Assembly: GCA_964625775.1 (NCBI GenBank)
Contig: CAZVEH010000031.1
Location: forward strand, 1 to 26,402
Length of the DNA stretch: 26,402 bases
Source: GCA-2786165 sp964625775
Lineage (GTDB): Bacteria; Pseudomonadota; Gammaproteobacteria; Legionellales; Legionellaceae
Reading direction: 5' to 3'
Shown here: positions 1 to 8,317 of the stretch, piece after piece
Position numbering within the stretch: the stretch's first letter is position 1
Layout of the letters: each line of letters begins with the position of its first letter
Program-made: the position numbers and the translations under genes
Notes under the pieces: generated by a model
Seen by the model: the letters and a program-made list of their open reading frames with translations, nothing else
What the model was told of the DNA's origin: nothing
Database searches by the model: none

Positions 1-31
1 ACTTGTATCAATCGATTCTTTAAAAATTGTG

Positions 32-80
32 CCACACGACAGGAGATCCCTCGCTACGCTCGGGATGACGTGGGGAGTTA
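32..80 (+). repeat. 49-bp dispersed repeat, left copy
   Basis: This stretch reappears, inverted, at 26267-26315 with 48 of 49 positions identical. The single difference lies in the centre of the repeat. The core has imperfect dyad symmetry, with ATCCC and GGGAT arms around a GC-rich middle, so it could form a short hairpin. The similarity stops sharply at both edges, as expected for a mobile or repetitive intergenic unit. Repeats with this kind of core occur in many proteobacterial genomes. I do not know its name in this organism. Confidence 0.8.
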
Positions 81-407
81 CAATTATTGTTACGGTATGC
101 CGTACATTCAATAAAAATTTATCGGACAATGATTTATTTATATACGGTAATTCTAGTTGAAATAGAAACCGATACTTTAGACAGCAAATTTTTTCTATAA
201 TTTTTTGGTGGGATTTCTCATCAGAAAAACGAACGGTTGCGCTAGGATCAAACATAATTTGATGCTGGTATCAACACATTTTTCAGCAAGTGTTTTTTGT
301 TGACATCACTGTCTTTATTAAAGACTTTGGGTCTTTTATTTAGGCATATTAATATTTTCTTAATGTGGTTTGTATATAATATGATCTTTTTCTTTGGATC
401 GTATCTT
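81..407. other. AT-rich intergenic region before the HAD-like gene
   Basis: No gene is supported here. The + strand is open from a TTG at 297, but that stretch would encode a hydrophobic run with no ribosome binding site, so I treat it as leader DNA. A short hairpin (TACGG at 91-95, CCGTA at 100-104) lies just inside the left repeat. Confidence 0.4.
375..380 (+). promoter_or_regulatory. Possible -10 element of the HAD-like gene
   Basis: A consensus TATAAT sits 28 bp before the preferred ATG at 408. Transcription starting about 7 bp further on would give a leader of roughly 20 nt. No good -35 box lies at the right distance, and the region is AT-rich, so a chance match is possible. Confidence 0.3.
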
Positions 408-1694
408 ATGAGCACAAACTGCCAAGAGATTAATTTTTCGTTGAATTTCTTTTCAATGCTCCAAAAACCAGAGATGCTTAAGAAAAAAACAAAGCATCAT
501 GTGGTAGCCATTGATTTTGATGGCTGTACGGACACAAAATTTGCTCGCGCTAAATTGAGCGATGCGATTGCCAATGATGTGATCACCCATCCTCATATTG
601 AAGTGATCGAGATTATTGTTGCCTCATTGCGACAAAGTTTTCTGCTTGATTATTTCAATGCGATACATAAAGGCAAATATAAAGGCGTTCAATCTTGTAC
701 CCTGTTATTGGAAGATTTTTTCTATGATTTACATTGGAAAATTGGTTTGTTGTTTAAAAAAAACAAGATTCAACGTCCTGTTCCTAGGATTACATTTAAT
801 AGCTTACTATTGAGTGATATTTTAAATTATCTGCAAGATGGCACGACGTTTGATATGATGAGTAAGTATCGACATTATACGCTAACTAGCGAAAAAATGG
901 TGGCTGTCAAAAGCAGAGAAGGTAAAAAAGTGTCTCTCGCTTATTATAATCGCCAAACAGATGCATTTGAAGCAGCGGCAACCAATGCTGCGTTTGAATT
1001 CGCAGACACCAGTAAAATCCTTTTGCTCTGGGTGCATATGCATTATTTTGCAGAAAAATACGGAAAAAACACCCCGTTTATCTATCGATTTGTCGATGAT
1101 GTACCGGAAATTCTGAATGGCATTCGCAGTTTTTTTGGAGCTTATCCTGGCCTTATACCCAAAAAGTGTGCTTTGGCATGTGAGTCTCAAAGTACGAACG
1201 TTCACATTTATCCTTCCATATTATCTTCTGATGACTTGATTCAAGGCACAGGTGATACAAATCAATATTATCGGGGCATCTATTGGGATATAGCTTTTGG
1301 TGTTGAGCAACAATTTTCTGAGCAAGACACTCCGCAAAAAACTAAGATGATCAAACACCTTCTGTTAGAGAGTTTGGATAAATATAAGCATACTTCGGCA
1401 CCAGAGACGTCAAATGATGTAGAAGAAGAGGTCGAGCTGATTATGAAAGATACGCCTACTTTATGGGATCGAGATAGACCTTCCATATCTACTGAGTCAG
1501 AGAAGTTTAAATCTTTGTTTTTTGAAATTAATAAAAAATGTTCCTCTCTAAACCCACCTGTGGCAGTTGCTGGCAAAGAATGTGACGTATCTCAATTACG
1601 GTCCAACCATATTTTGGATAAAGACATTTCTTTGGCTTTGAAAAAAAATAAGTTGGAAGATTCTCCCGTGTCGATAGTAGGGCTCACCAAATAA
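408..1694 (+). CDS. HAD-phosphatase-like orphan protein, possible effector
   Basis: The 428-residue product is not one I recognise as a named family. Near the N-terminus a hydrophobic strand leads into DFDGC (residues 36-40), like HAD motif I (DxD). Further on come a strand ending in ASLRQS (about 72-77), a possible motif II, and FVDD (228-231), a possible motif IV. This order fits a magnesium-dependent HAD phosphohydrolase fold, which is an inference. The C-terminal third is acidic and looks disordered (EEEVE near 340). No signal peptide or clear membrane helix is present if translation starts at 408. I chose 408 because GGA lies 9 bp upstream and TATAAT 28 bp upstream; ATGs at 363, 381 and 456 lack a ribosome binding site. 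The gene stands alone, is AT-rich, and lies beside a dispersed repeat. In Legionella-type bacteria such orphans are often secreted effectors, but nothing here proves it. Confidence 0.75.
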   Translation: MSTNCQEINFSLNFFSMLQKPEMLKKKTKHHVVAIDFDGCTDTKFARAKLSDAIANDVITHPHIEVIEIIVASLRQSFLLDYFNAIHKGKYKGVQSCTLLLEDFFYDLHWKIGLLFKKNKIQRPVPRITFNSLLLSDILNYLQDGTTFDMMSKYRHYTLTSEKMVAVKSREGKKVSLAYYNRQTDAFEAAATNAAFEFADTSKILLLWVHMHYFAEKYGKNTPFIYRFVDDVPEILNGIRSFFGAYPGLIPKKCALACESQSTNVHIYPSILSSDDLIQGTGDTNQYYRGIYWDIAFGVEQQFSEQDTPQKTKMIKHLLLESLDKYKHTSAPETSNDVEEEVELIMKDTPTLWDRDRPSISTESEKFKSLFFEINKKCSSLNPPVAVAGKECDVSQLRSNHILDKDISLALKKNKLEDSPVSIVGLTK

Positions 1695-1853
1695 ATTGTT
1701 TATATTCATTTGTGCATCAATTGCATTGATTGTTTGGGAGTGGTTTTCATGAAAAAATAGCACTTATTTTGTGGTGTTATACAGCTCAAGTTTTGGACAT
1801 TATTTTTAACTTGTGAATAAGATAAAGGGTATGCGCCGCGGGGATTCGGAGGT

Positions 1854-1913
1854 GGGGATTTTTCATAAAGTCGAGTTAAAGGTATCCACCAAATGGAGCT
1901 AATCCCCTTTTTT
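1854..1913 (+). terminator. Possible terminator downstream of the HAD-like gene
   Basis: GGGGATT (1854-1860) can pair with AATCCCC (1901-1907), and six T residues follow at once (1908-1913). The loop is about 40 nt, longer than usual. The same G-rich arm can alternatively pair with ATCCACC (1884-1890). It lies 160 bp past the stop codon, in the 295-bp gap between convergent genes. That gap holds nothing else I can identify except a small hairpin at 1716-1730. Confidence 0.35.
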
Positions 1914-1951
1914 AGAGATTTTAGCATTCGTTTAGCTTCTTAAAATTGTTT

Positions 1952-1985
1952 GCCTCAAGATGTACTGCAACATAGATCATGAGGC
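1952..1985 (-). terminator. Possible terminator after greA
   Basis: On the - strand, just past the greA stop, GCCTCA and TGAGGC form the base of a hairpin with further ATGT/ACAT pairing inside. The run that follows (AACAATTTT) is only modestly T-rich. The position fits the end of the carB-greA transcript, but the hairpin is weak. Confidence 0.4.
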
Positions 1986-1989
1986 GCCC

Positions 1990-2463
1990 CTAGTATTTCA
2001 CCCCAATAATCTCATACTCCACCAAACCACCCGGCGTGCTTACAGCAACCTCATCGTCCACACTTTTACCGATGAGTGCACGGCCAATTGGAGATTGATA
2101 AGAAATTTTCCCCAATTTGATATTGGCTTCATCTTCACCCACAATTTGATACGTCACTTCGGCATCCGTGTCTACATGTAATAAGGTGACCACCGTCCCA
2201 AACACTACTTTTCCCTGATTGGGTAATTGACTGATGTCTACAATTTGCGAATTAGACAGTTTGGCTTCTAATTCAATGATGCGTCCTTCCATAAAACTCT
2301 GCTCTTCGCGAGCAGCGTGATATTCCGCATTCTCTTTCAAATCGCCATGGGCACGCGCCACCGCAATAGATTCAATGATGCGCGGTCTTTCTATCGTTTT
2401 CAAACGATGTAATTCTTCTTTTAGTGCTTGCGCACCTTCAACTGTCATTGGATGTTTCTGCAT
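1990..2463 (-). CDS. greA: Transcription elongation factor GreA
   Basis: GreA enters the RNA polymerase secondary channel and stimulates cleavage of backtracked transcripts. The product has 157 residues, close to the 158 of E. coli. It begins with the family-typical MTVEGA segment, followed by the N-terminal coiled coil. The coil tip carries the acidic GDLKENAEY motif (about residues 41-49), whose D and E act at the polymerase active site. A C-terminal globular domain ends in IIGVKY. I start it at 2463 because AGAGG lies 7 bp upstream; an ATG at 2478 would add five residues not usual for the family. The start lies inside the end of carB, a 26-bp overlap, so translation is probably coupled. 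The carB-greA order is common in gammaproteobacteria. Confidence 0.96.
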   Translation of the reverse strand: MQKHPMTVEGAQALKEELHRLKTIERPRIIESIAVARAHGDLKENAEYHAAREEQSFMEGRIIELEAKLSNSQIVDISQLPNQGKVVFGTVVTLLHVDTDAEVTYQIVGEDEANIKLGKISYQSPIGRALIGKSVDDEVAVSTPGGLVEYEIIGVKY

Positions 2464-5400
2464 AACTAAACCTCTCATGTAAATCTTGTAAGCGTGTTAC
2501 GGTATCCCTTTCTTCATATTTCATCGCCAGGCATGCCGCTTCCGCACCTGATAAAGTGGTTGTATAACTGACCTTATACTGCAAGGCTGATCTGCGAATG
2601 TCAAATGAATCAGCGATGGCTTGCTTTCCTTCCGTCGTATTGACAATAAAGTCAATCTCATGATTTTTGATATAATCCACCACATGCGGACGTCCTTCCG
2701 CTACTTTAAACACGCGCTGACACGCAATCCCTGCCGCCTGAATCACCGCAGTAGTTCCTCGAGTTGCAACAATGTCAAAACCTAATGCAATCAAACGTTT
2801 GGCTATTTCTCCAACCCGTGATTTGTCAGTATCACGCACCGACAGAAATGCTCGACGACGATTCACAATATCACATCCCGCACCCCGTTGAGCTTTAGCA
2901 TATGCTTGTCCGAAGCGCTTGGCAATCCCCATCACTTCGCCCGTTGATTTCATTTCAGGTCCTAAAATAGAATCAACGCCTGAAAACTTAACAAAAGGGA
3001 ACACCGGTAATTTGACAGAATAAAACCCGGGTTGTTGCTGAACATTAAGCAAACCTTGTTGTTTTAAAGACTGGCCAATCTTGCAGCGAGCAGCAATCTT
3101 GGCCAGCGGTAATCCGGTTGCTTTTGAAACAAAAGGTACCGTGCGAGAAGCTCTGGGATTCACTTCTAATACATAAATATCGTCGCCTTGAATTGCAAAT
3201 TGTGCATTCACCAGCCCTACCACGCGCAAGGCTTTGGCCATCAGTTGTAATTGTTCTTTCAAATCTTGTTGCACCACCACAGACAGGCTAAATGGTGGTA
3301 AAGTACAAGCAGAATCCCCAGAGTGAATGCCTGCCTGTTCAATATGCTCCATGATAGCGCCAATCAAAATATTCTCGCCATCGCAAACCGCATCAATATC
3401 TACTTCAATTGCATCGTCTAAAAACTTATCCAATAACACCGGAGAATCATTGGACACATGTACAGCTTGCTCTAAATAGCGGCGCAAATCCGCTTCATGA
3501 TAAACGATTTCCATCGCACGTCCGCCTAAGACATAGGAAGGTCTGACCACCAAAGGATAGCCAATACGATTGGCTAGCTCAATAGCTGCAGCTTCACTGC
3601 GTACTGTGCCATTGGCAGGTTGATGCAGTCCTAGGCGTGTCACTAATTGTTGAAAACGTTCCCGATCCTCGGCTTCATCAATTGCATCTGGAGATGTTCC
3701 TAAAATGGGAACACCATGATTGGCCAATTCCTGGGCTAGCTTCAGTGGTGTCTGGCCGCCATAATCAACAATCACCCCAATAGGTTTTTCAAGCTCATAC
3801 ACGGCCAAAACGTCTTCTAGCGTCACAGGATCAAAATACAAGCGATCCGTGGTATCCACATCCGTGGACACTGTTTCGGGATTGCAGTTCACCATGATGG
3901 TTTCATATCCAGCTTCACGCAACGCAAAAGCCGCATGCACACAACAATAATCAAACTCAATGCCCTGACCAATACGATTTGGACCACCACCCAGAATCAT
4001 GACCTTAGGTTGAGAAAAATCAGGGCGAGATTCGCACACGGATTGATAGCAAGAGTACAAATAAGCAGTATCACTTGAAAATTCTGCAGCACAAGAATCA
4101 ATGCGTTGATAAACAGGTTTGATGCCCAAAGACAGTCGATAACCTCGCACATCTTCTTCACGGCATTTCAGTAACTGTGCTAAATACACGTCTGAAAAAC
4201 CGCGCTGTTTTAATCGGCGCAACGTACCTTCATCCAGTTCGTTTAAAGTATGTCCCAACACCAACGCTTCAAAAGCCACCAGTTCTTGAATTTGGGCCAA
4301 AAACCAAGGATCAACTCGTGACTCTTTATGTATATCGTCCAAAGACATTCCCAAACGAAAGGCATCTGCAATATACCATAATCGATCAGGGGTGGGTTCT
4401 TGCAAATACCCACGTAATAAGGACATCTCTTCGTCCGCGAATAAAGGTTGCAACCCAAATCGATCAATTTCTAATCCACGAATTGCTTTTTGCAAAGACT
4501 CTTGAAAGTTAGCACCAATGGCCATAACTTCACCCACAGACTTCATTTGAGTCGTCAAAGTTCTTGGTGTTTGTGGGAATTTATCAAAGTTAAATCGAGG
4601 CATTTTGGTCACGACATAATCCAGTGTCGGTTCGAATGACGCGGGTGTTTTGCCATCTGTGATATCGTTTTTTAACTCATCTAAGGTATAGCCTACAGCC
4701 AATAATGCTGCAATCTTCGCAATAGGAAAGCCAGTTGCTTTTGAGGCCAAAGCGGAGCTACGCGACACTCTAGGATTCATTTCAACCACCAGCAAACGTC
4801 CATCTTCTGGGTTCACTGCAAATTGCACATTCGAGCCACCTGTATCCACACCCACAGCCCGTAGCACTTTGATCGCAGCATCGCGCATACGCTGGTATTC
4901 TTTGTCTGTTAAAGTCTGGGCCGGCGCAACCGTGATCGAATCCCCGGTATGAACGCCCATCGGGTCAAAATTTTCGATACTACAAACGATGATGCAATTA
5001 TCATTCCGATCACGCACCACTTCCATTTCATATTCTTTCCAACCCAGTACTGATTCGTCGATCAAGAGTTCACGTGTAGGCGATAGTTCTAGCCCGCGTA
5101 AGCAGATGGATTCAAATTCCTCCAAATTGTAAGCAATCCCGCCTCCCGACCCACCCATGGTAAATGAGGGTCGAATGATGGCAGGAAACCCGAGTGTGTC
5201 TAAAGCCAGCATGGCTTCATCCAAAGTATGCGCAATCATAGAGCGGGGCATCTCTAGACCGATTTCCTGCATCAAGGTTCTGAATTTATCCCGATTTTCT
5301 GCTTTATCAATCGCCTCTTGGCTCGCGCCAATCAATTCAACCCCATACTCAGCCAACACCCCTTCTCGCACCAAATCTAATGCACAATTTAGGGCAGTTT

Positions 5401-5677
5401 GCCCGCCCATGGTCGGTAGCAGTGCATCAGGACGCTCTTTTTTAATCACAGCAGCCACTTCGGGCCATAATACGGGTTCAATATACGTTGCGTCTGCCAA
5501 CTCAGGATCGGTCATGATGGTCGCAGGATTTGAATTGATCAAAATGACGCGGTAGCCTTCGCGCTTTAGAGCACGAACAGCCTGAGTCCCGGAATAATCA
5601 AACTCACAAGCTTGGCCTATGACAATAGGTCCAGCACCGAGAATTAAGATGGAGTGAATATCTGTGCGTTTGGGCAT
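2438..5677 (-). CDS. carB: Carbamoyl-phosphate synthase large subunit
   Basis: CarB makes carbamoyl phosphate from bicarbonate, ATP and ammonia supplied by the small subunit CarA, feeding pyrimidine and arginine synthesis. The 1079 residues match the usual length (1073 in E. coli). The N-terminus MPKRTD is family-typical. Two homologous halves each begin with a glycine-rich strand (ILGAGP near 11-16, ILGGGP near 556-561) and contain ATP-grasp domains with VEMNPR and LEVNPR. The last 140 residues form the MGS-like allosteric domain. I chose the ATG at 5677 because a TTG four codons upstream is outside the conserved start; no strong ribosome binding site is visible. carA is not upstream: ftsZ lies 116 bp away on the same strand. 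CarA must be encoded elsewhere for glutamine-dependent activity. Confidence 0.97.
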   Translation of the reverse strand: MPKRTDIHSILILGAGPIVIGQACEFDYSGTQAVRALKREGYRVILINSNPATIMTDPELADATYIEPVLWPEVAAVIKKERPDALLPTMGGQTALNCALDLVREGVLAEYGVELIGASQEAIDKAENRDKFRTLMQEIGLEMPRSMIAHTLDEAMLALDTLGFPAIIRPSFTMGGSGGGIAYNLEEFESICLRGLELSPTRELLIDESVLGWKEYEMEVVRDRNDNCIIVCSIENFDPMGVHTGDSITVAPAQTLTDKEYQRMRDAAIKVLRAVGVDTGGSNVQFAVNPEDGRLLVVEMNPRVSRSSALASKATGFPIAKIAALLAVGYTLDELKNDITDGKTPASFEPTLDYVVTKMPRFNFDKFPQTPRTLTTQMKSVGEVMAIGANFQESLQKAIRGLEIDRFGLQPLFADEEMSLLRGYLQEPTPDRLWYIADAFRLGMSLDDIHKESRVDPWFLAQIQELVAFEALVLGHTLNELDEGTLRRLKQRGFSDVYLAQLLKCREEDVRGYRLSLGIKPVYQRIDSCAAEFSSDTAYLYSCYQSVCESRPDFSQPKVMILGGGPNRIGQGIEFDYCCVHAAFALREAGYETIMVNCNPETVSTDVDTTDRLYFDPVTLEDVLAVYELEKPIGVIVDYGGQTPLKLAQELANHGVPILGTSPDAIDEAEDRERFQQLVTRLGLHQPANGTVRSEAAAIELANRIGYPLVVRPSYVLGGRAMEIVYHEADLRRYLEQAVHVSNDSPVLLDKFLDDAIEVDIDAVCDGENILIGAIMEHIEQAGIHSGDSACTLPPFSLSVVVQQDLKEQLQLMAKALRVVGLVNAQFAIQGDDIYVLEVNPRASRTVPFVSKATGLPLAKIAARCKIGQSLKQQGLLNVQQQPGFYSVKLPVFPFVKFSGVDSILGPEMKSTGEVMGIAKRFGQAYAKAQRGAGCDIVNRRRAFLSVRDTDKSRVGEIAKRLIALGFDIVATRGTTAVIQAAGIACQRVFKVAEGRPHVVDYIKNHEIDFIVNTTEGKQAIADSFDIRRSALQYKVSYTTTLSGAEAACLAMKYEERDTVTRLQDLHERFSYAETSNDS

Positions 5678-5713
5678 AATCAACCACAATTAGGATAGGG
5701 ATTACATTGTTTT

Positions 5714-5775
5714 TGAGGGTGCTCTTCTCTTACCCTCATTCACCCTACGGGCACTTTCCCCCCAATGGGGGAAAG
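5714..5775. repeat. Palindromic intergenic unit between ftsZ and carB
   Basis: Two hairpins sit in the 116-bp gap. TGAGGGT (5714-5720) pairs with ACCCTCA (5732-5738). CTTTCCCCC (5754-5762) pairs perfectly with GGGGGAAAG (5767-5775) around a 4-nt loop. A small CCC-TAC-GGG hairpin lies between them. Neither hairpin is followed by a T run in the direction of ftsZ-carB transcription, so a simple terminator is unlikely. The layout resembles REP-type palindromic units, which can stabilise or punctuate operon mRNA. Confidence 0.55.
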
Positions 5776-5793
5776 GCAGGAGATATCAAGTTT

Positions 5794-6981
5794 CTACGCT
5801 TCCTCTTCTTGCCGACGCAAAAAAGCGGGGATATCCAGATAATCCACATCAGGCATGGTGTCTTGGTTCAAAGTTGGTTTTTGTGCACTGATAGTGGGAT
5901 TGGACTGCTTTCTCAATACCGCAGGACGATCCAATTGTTGGTAATCCAAAGAACCATCTACTCTGCGGCTTTCAAACAGCGGCGCCTTATTGTGCATGTT
6001 ATTCTGGAGAGATCCACGTTGACGCACATCACCCAAGCCAGTCACAATCACGGTCACTCGCAATTCATCTGTCATTGAAGGGTCTATCACAGTACCCACG
6101 ACAACGGTCGCTTCGTCTGAAATAAATTCCTTGACCACATCACCCACTTCTTCAAACTCACCAATTGACATATCCATGCCAGCTGTAATATTGACTAAAA
6201 TACCGCGCGCGCCTGAAAAGTTGATGTCCTCTAGTAAAGGGGAAGCAATGGCTGCCTCTGCAGCACGGCGCGCTCTTTGATCGCCTGTTGCAGTTCCGGT
6301 ACCCATCATGGCCATACCCATCTCAGACATCACAGTACGCACGTCGGCAAAGTCCACATTGATCAGACCAGGGCGCGTGATCAAATCAGAGATACCTTTA
6401 ACTGCGCCTAACAAAACATTATTGGCCGCTTTAAAAGCGTTCAACAAAGAAATATTCTTACCCAACACACTGAGTAATTTATTATTTGGAATCGTGATCA
6501 AAGAATCCACATGTTGCGCCAAAGCTCGGATACCTTCTTCCGCAGACAAGGCGCGTTGCTTACCTTCAAACGAAAAAGGTTTGGTCACTACAGCAACAGT
6601 TAAAATGCCCAATTCTTTCGCGATTTCAGCAAATACAGGGGCTGCACCCGTTCCGGTACCACCGCCCATACCGGCAGTGATGAATACCATATCAGCACCC
6701 GAAAGCACTTGTTTGATATGCTCACGATCTTCTTCTGCGGCCTGACGTCCAATAAGAGGATTGGCCCCCGCTCCTAACCCCTTGGTCAGTTCATCGCCCA
6801 ATTGAATCAGTACTTTGGCTTTAGAATTTCTTAATGCTTGCGCATCAGTATTCGCGCAAATAAAATCTACGCCATCAATGTTTTCTGCTACCATGTGCTC
6901 AACGGCATTACCGCCACCACCACCAACGCCAATCACTTTGATTACCGCATTATCTTGCATGATTTCTGTCATATCGAACAT
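5794..6981 (-). CDS. ftsZ: Cell division GTPase FtsZ
   Basis: FtsZ is the bacterial tubulin homologue that polymerises into the Z ring at midcell. The 395-residue product carries the N-terminal VIGVGGGGGNAV nucleotide-binding strand (about 16-27), the tubulin signature GGGTGTG (107-113), and the T7 loop NVDFAD (208-213) whose aspartates hydrolyse GTP in the neighbouring subunit. A variable linker leads to the C-terminal peptide YLDIPAFLRRQ (381-391), which binds FtsA and ZipA. Both partners are encoded in this window. GAGG lies 6 bp before the ATG. It is the last division gene of the cluster. lpxC, which often follows ftsZ in gammaproteobacteria, is absent and carB follows instead. Confidence 0.99.
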   Translation of the reverse strand: MFDMTEIMQDNAVIKVIGVGGGGGNAVEHMVAENIDGVDFICANTDAQALRNSKAKVLIQLGDELTKGLGAGANPLIGRQAAEEDREHIKQVLSGADMVFITAGMGGGTGTGAAPVFAEIAKELGILTVAVVTKPFSFEGKQRALSAEEGIRALAQHVDSLITIPNNKLLSVLGKNISLLNAFKAANNVLLGAVKGISDLITRPGLINVDFADVRTVMSEMGMAMMGTGTATGDQRARRAAEAAIASPLLEDINFSGARGILVNITAGMDMSIGEFEEVGDVVKEFISDEATVVVGTVIDPSMTDELRVTVIVTGLGDVRQRGSLQNNMHNKAPLFESRRVDGSLDYQQLDRPAVLRKQSNPTISAQKPTLNQDTMPDVDYLDIPAFLRRQEEEA

Positions 6982-7016
6982 ATATTATTCCTCTCATCAG
7001 GACTTTAAAGGTCGAA

Positions 7017-7058
7017 CTTAGGATCTGAGGCTATATGTCAATGCATCACGATCCTAAG
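7017..7058 (-). promoter_or_regulatory. Inverted repeat with TTGACA in the ftsA-ftsZ gap
   Basis: CTTAGGATC (7017-7025) and GATCCTAAG (7050-7058) form a perfect 9-bp inverted repeat 36 bp before the ftsZ ATG. Reading the - strand, a consensus TTGACA (7041-7036) lies inside the loop. I find no good -10 box at 16-18 bp, so promoter activity is uncertain. The arms could be an operator or an mRNA hairpin ahead of ftsZ. Confidence 0.4.
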
Positions 7059-7070
7059 CTAAATGTTGGT

Positions 7071-8306
7071 TTAAAAATTCACATTAAACCATTTTCTCAT
7101 TCGCGTCCATACGCCATCAGCACTATCCCCAGAACGCGCGTTATACCCTAGTTCGTACTGTTGTTGAAATCCGTGTAATAATAAACCCACTGAAGTGGCC
7201 AAGCTAGGATCTGCTACCACATCAGGCAAGCCCATCAAATTTTGCGCCGAACCATGACGAACAGGCATCTGAAAACATAACTCAGCCAATTCAATCGCAC
7301 CGTTCACGCAAGATGCACCCCCTGTTAATACGATCCCTGCTGCAATCAAATCCTCATATCCACTGCGCTGCAATTCTACGCGCACCAAATTGAAGAGTTC
7401 CTCATAACGTGCTGACACAACTTCAGACAACATTTTGGTTGGGATTTTACGACCTGGCCGATCATTCATGCTCGATACTTCAATCATATGACTGGAATTC
7501 ATCATTTCAGGCAAAGCTGAACCATGTGTCAATTTGATCGATTCCGCGGATTTACTGGGTGTGCGTAACGCCATTGCGATATCATTGGTTACTTGATCAC
7601 CAGCGATAGGAATTACAGCTGTATATTGAATAGCACCATCATGGAAGATAGCAATATCGGTGGTACCACCGCCAATATCAATCAAACATACACCTAATTC
7701 TTTCTCATCATCCGTCAAAACCGCATGGCTTGAAGCCAGTTGCTCTAAAATGATATCTGAGACTTCTAAACCACATTTTCGCACACATTTGGCAATATTT
7801 TGAGCGGCACTCACTGAGGCTGTCACCAAATGAACACGCGCTTCTAAACGAACACCCGCCATACCCACAGGCTCTCGAATATTACCTTGGTTATCAATAA
7901 TGAACTCTTGTGGCAAAATGTGTAAGATTTTTTGATCAGCAGGAATCGCGACTGCTTTGGCTGCGTCAATCACACGCTCAACATCTGCTTGTGACACTTC
8001 GGTATCTCGAATGGCAACAATACCATGTGAGTTCAAACTACGAATATGACTGCCAGCAATACCGGTAAATACGGAGCGTACTTCACACCCCGCCATTAAT
8101 TCCGCTTCTTGGACTGCACGTTGTATAGAGTTAACCGTGGCTTCAATGTCAACCACGACACCTCTTTTTAGACCACGCGACGGATGGCGTCCGATGCCAA
8201 TCAATTGTAATGAACCATCTGGATTAACTTCCCCCACCAAAGCAACCACTTTCGAAGTGCCGATGTCTAATCCAGTGATGATATTTCTTTCAGTTTTTTT
8301 TGCCAT
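7071..8306 (-). CDS. ftsA: Cell division protein FtsA
   Basis: FtsA is an actin-like ATPase that tethers FtsZ to the membrane and recruits later division proteins. The 411 residues show the actin-fold signatures in order: GLDIGTSKV (12-20, phosphate 1), LIDIGGGTTDIA (208-219, phosphate 2) and VLTGGASC (326-333, adenosine site). The 1C subdomain, unique to FtsA, lies between the first two. The C-terminus (residues 399-411) is an amphipathic helix with W, R, K and F residues, the expected membrane anchor. AGGA precedes the ATG by 5 bp. ftsQ ends 11 bp upstream, so the two genes are surely cotranscribed. Confidence 0.98.
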   Translation of the reverse strand: MAKKTERNIITGLDIGTSKVVALVGEVNPDGSLQLIGIGRHPSRGLKRGVVVDIEATVNSIQRAVQEAELMAGCEVRSVFTGIAGSHIRSLNSHGIVAIRDTEVSQADVERVIDAAKAVAIPADQKILHILPQEFIIDNQGNIREPVGMAGVRLEARVHLVTASVSAAQNIAKCVRKCGLEVSDIILEQLASSHAVLTDDEKELGVCLIDIGGGTTDIAIFHDGAIQYTAVIPIAGDQVTNDIAMALRTPSKSAESIKLTHGSALPEMMNSSHMIEVSSMNDRPGRKIPTKMLSEVVSARYEELFNLVRVELQRSGYEDLIAAGIVLTGGASCVNGAIELAELCFQMPVRHGSAQNLMGLPDVVADPSLATSVGLLLHGFQQQYELGYNARSGDSADGVWTRMRKWFNVNF

Positions 8307-8317
8307 TATGTTCCTAT

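Noticed and set aside
297..407. N-terminal extension of the HAD-like gene from a TTG
   Set aside because: There is no ribosome binding site, and a better start at 408 lies downstream of a TATAAT. A membrane-anchored longer form is not fully excluded.
1706..1927. 73-residue - strand open frame after the HAD-like gene
   Set aside because: It spans apparent terminator structures, has no ribosome binding site that I can see and no recognisable features.
5157..5555. 132-residue + strand open frame opposite carB
   Set aside because: It lies wholly antisense to the conserved N-terminal half of carB and shows no family features.
6308..6745. 145-residue + strand open frame opposite ftsZ
   Set aside because: It mirrors the FtsZ GTPase core; its composition follows from the opposite strand and it has no recognisable domain.
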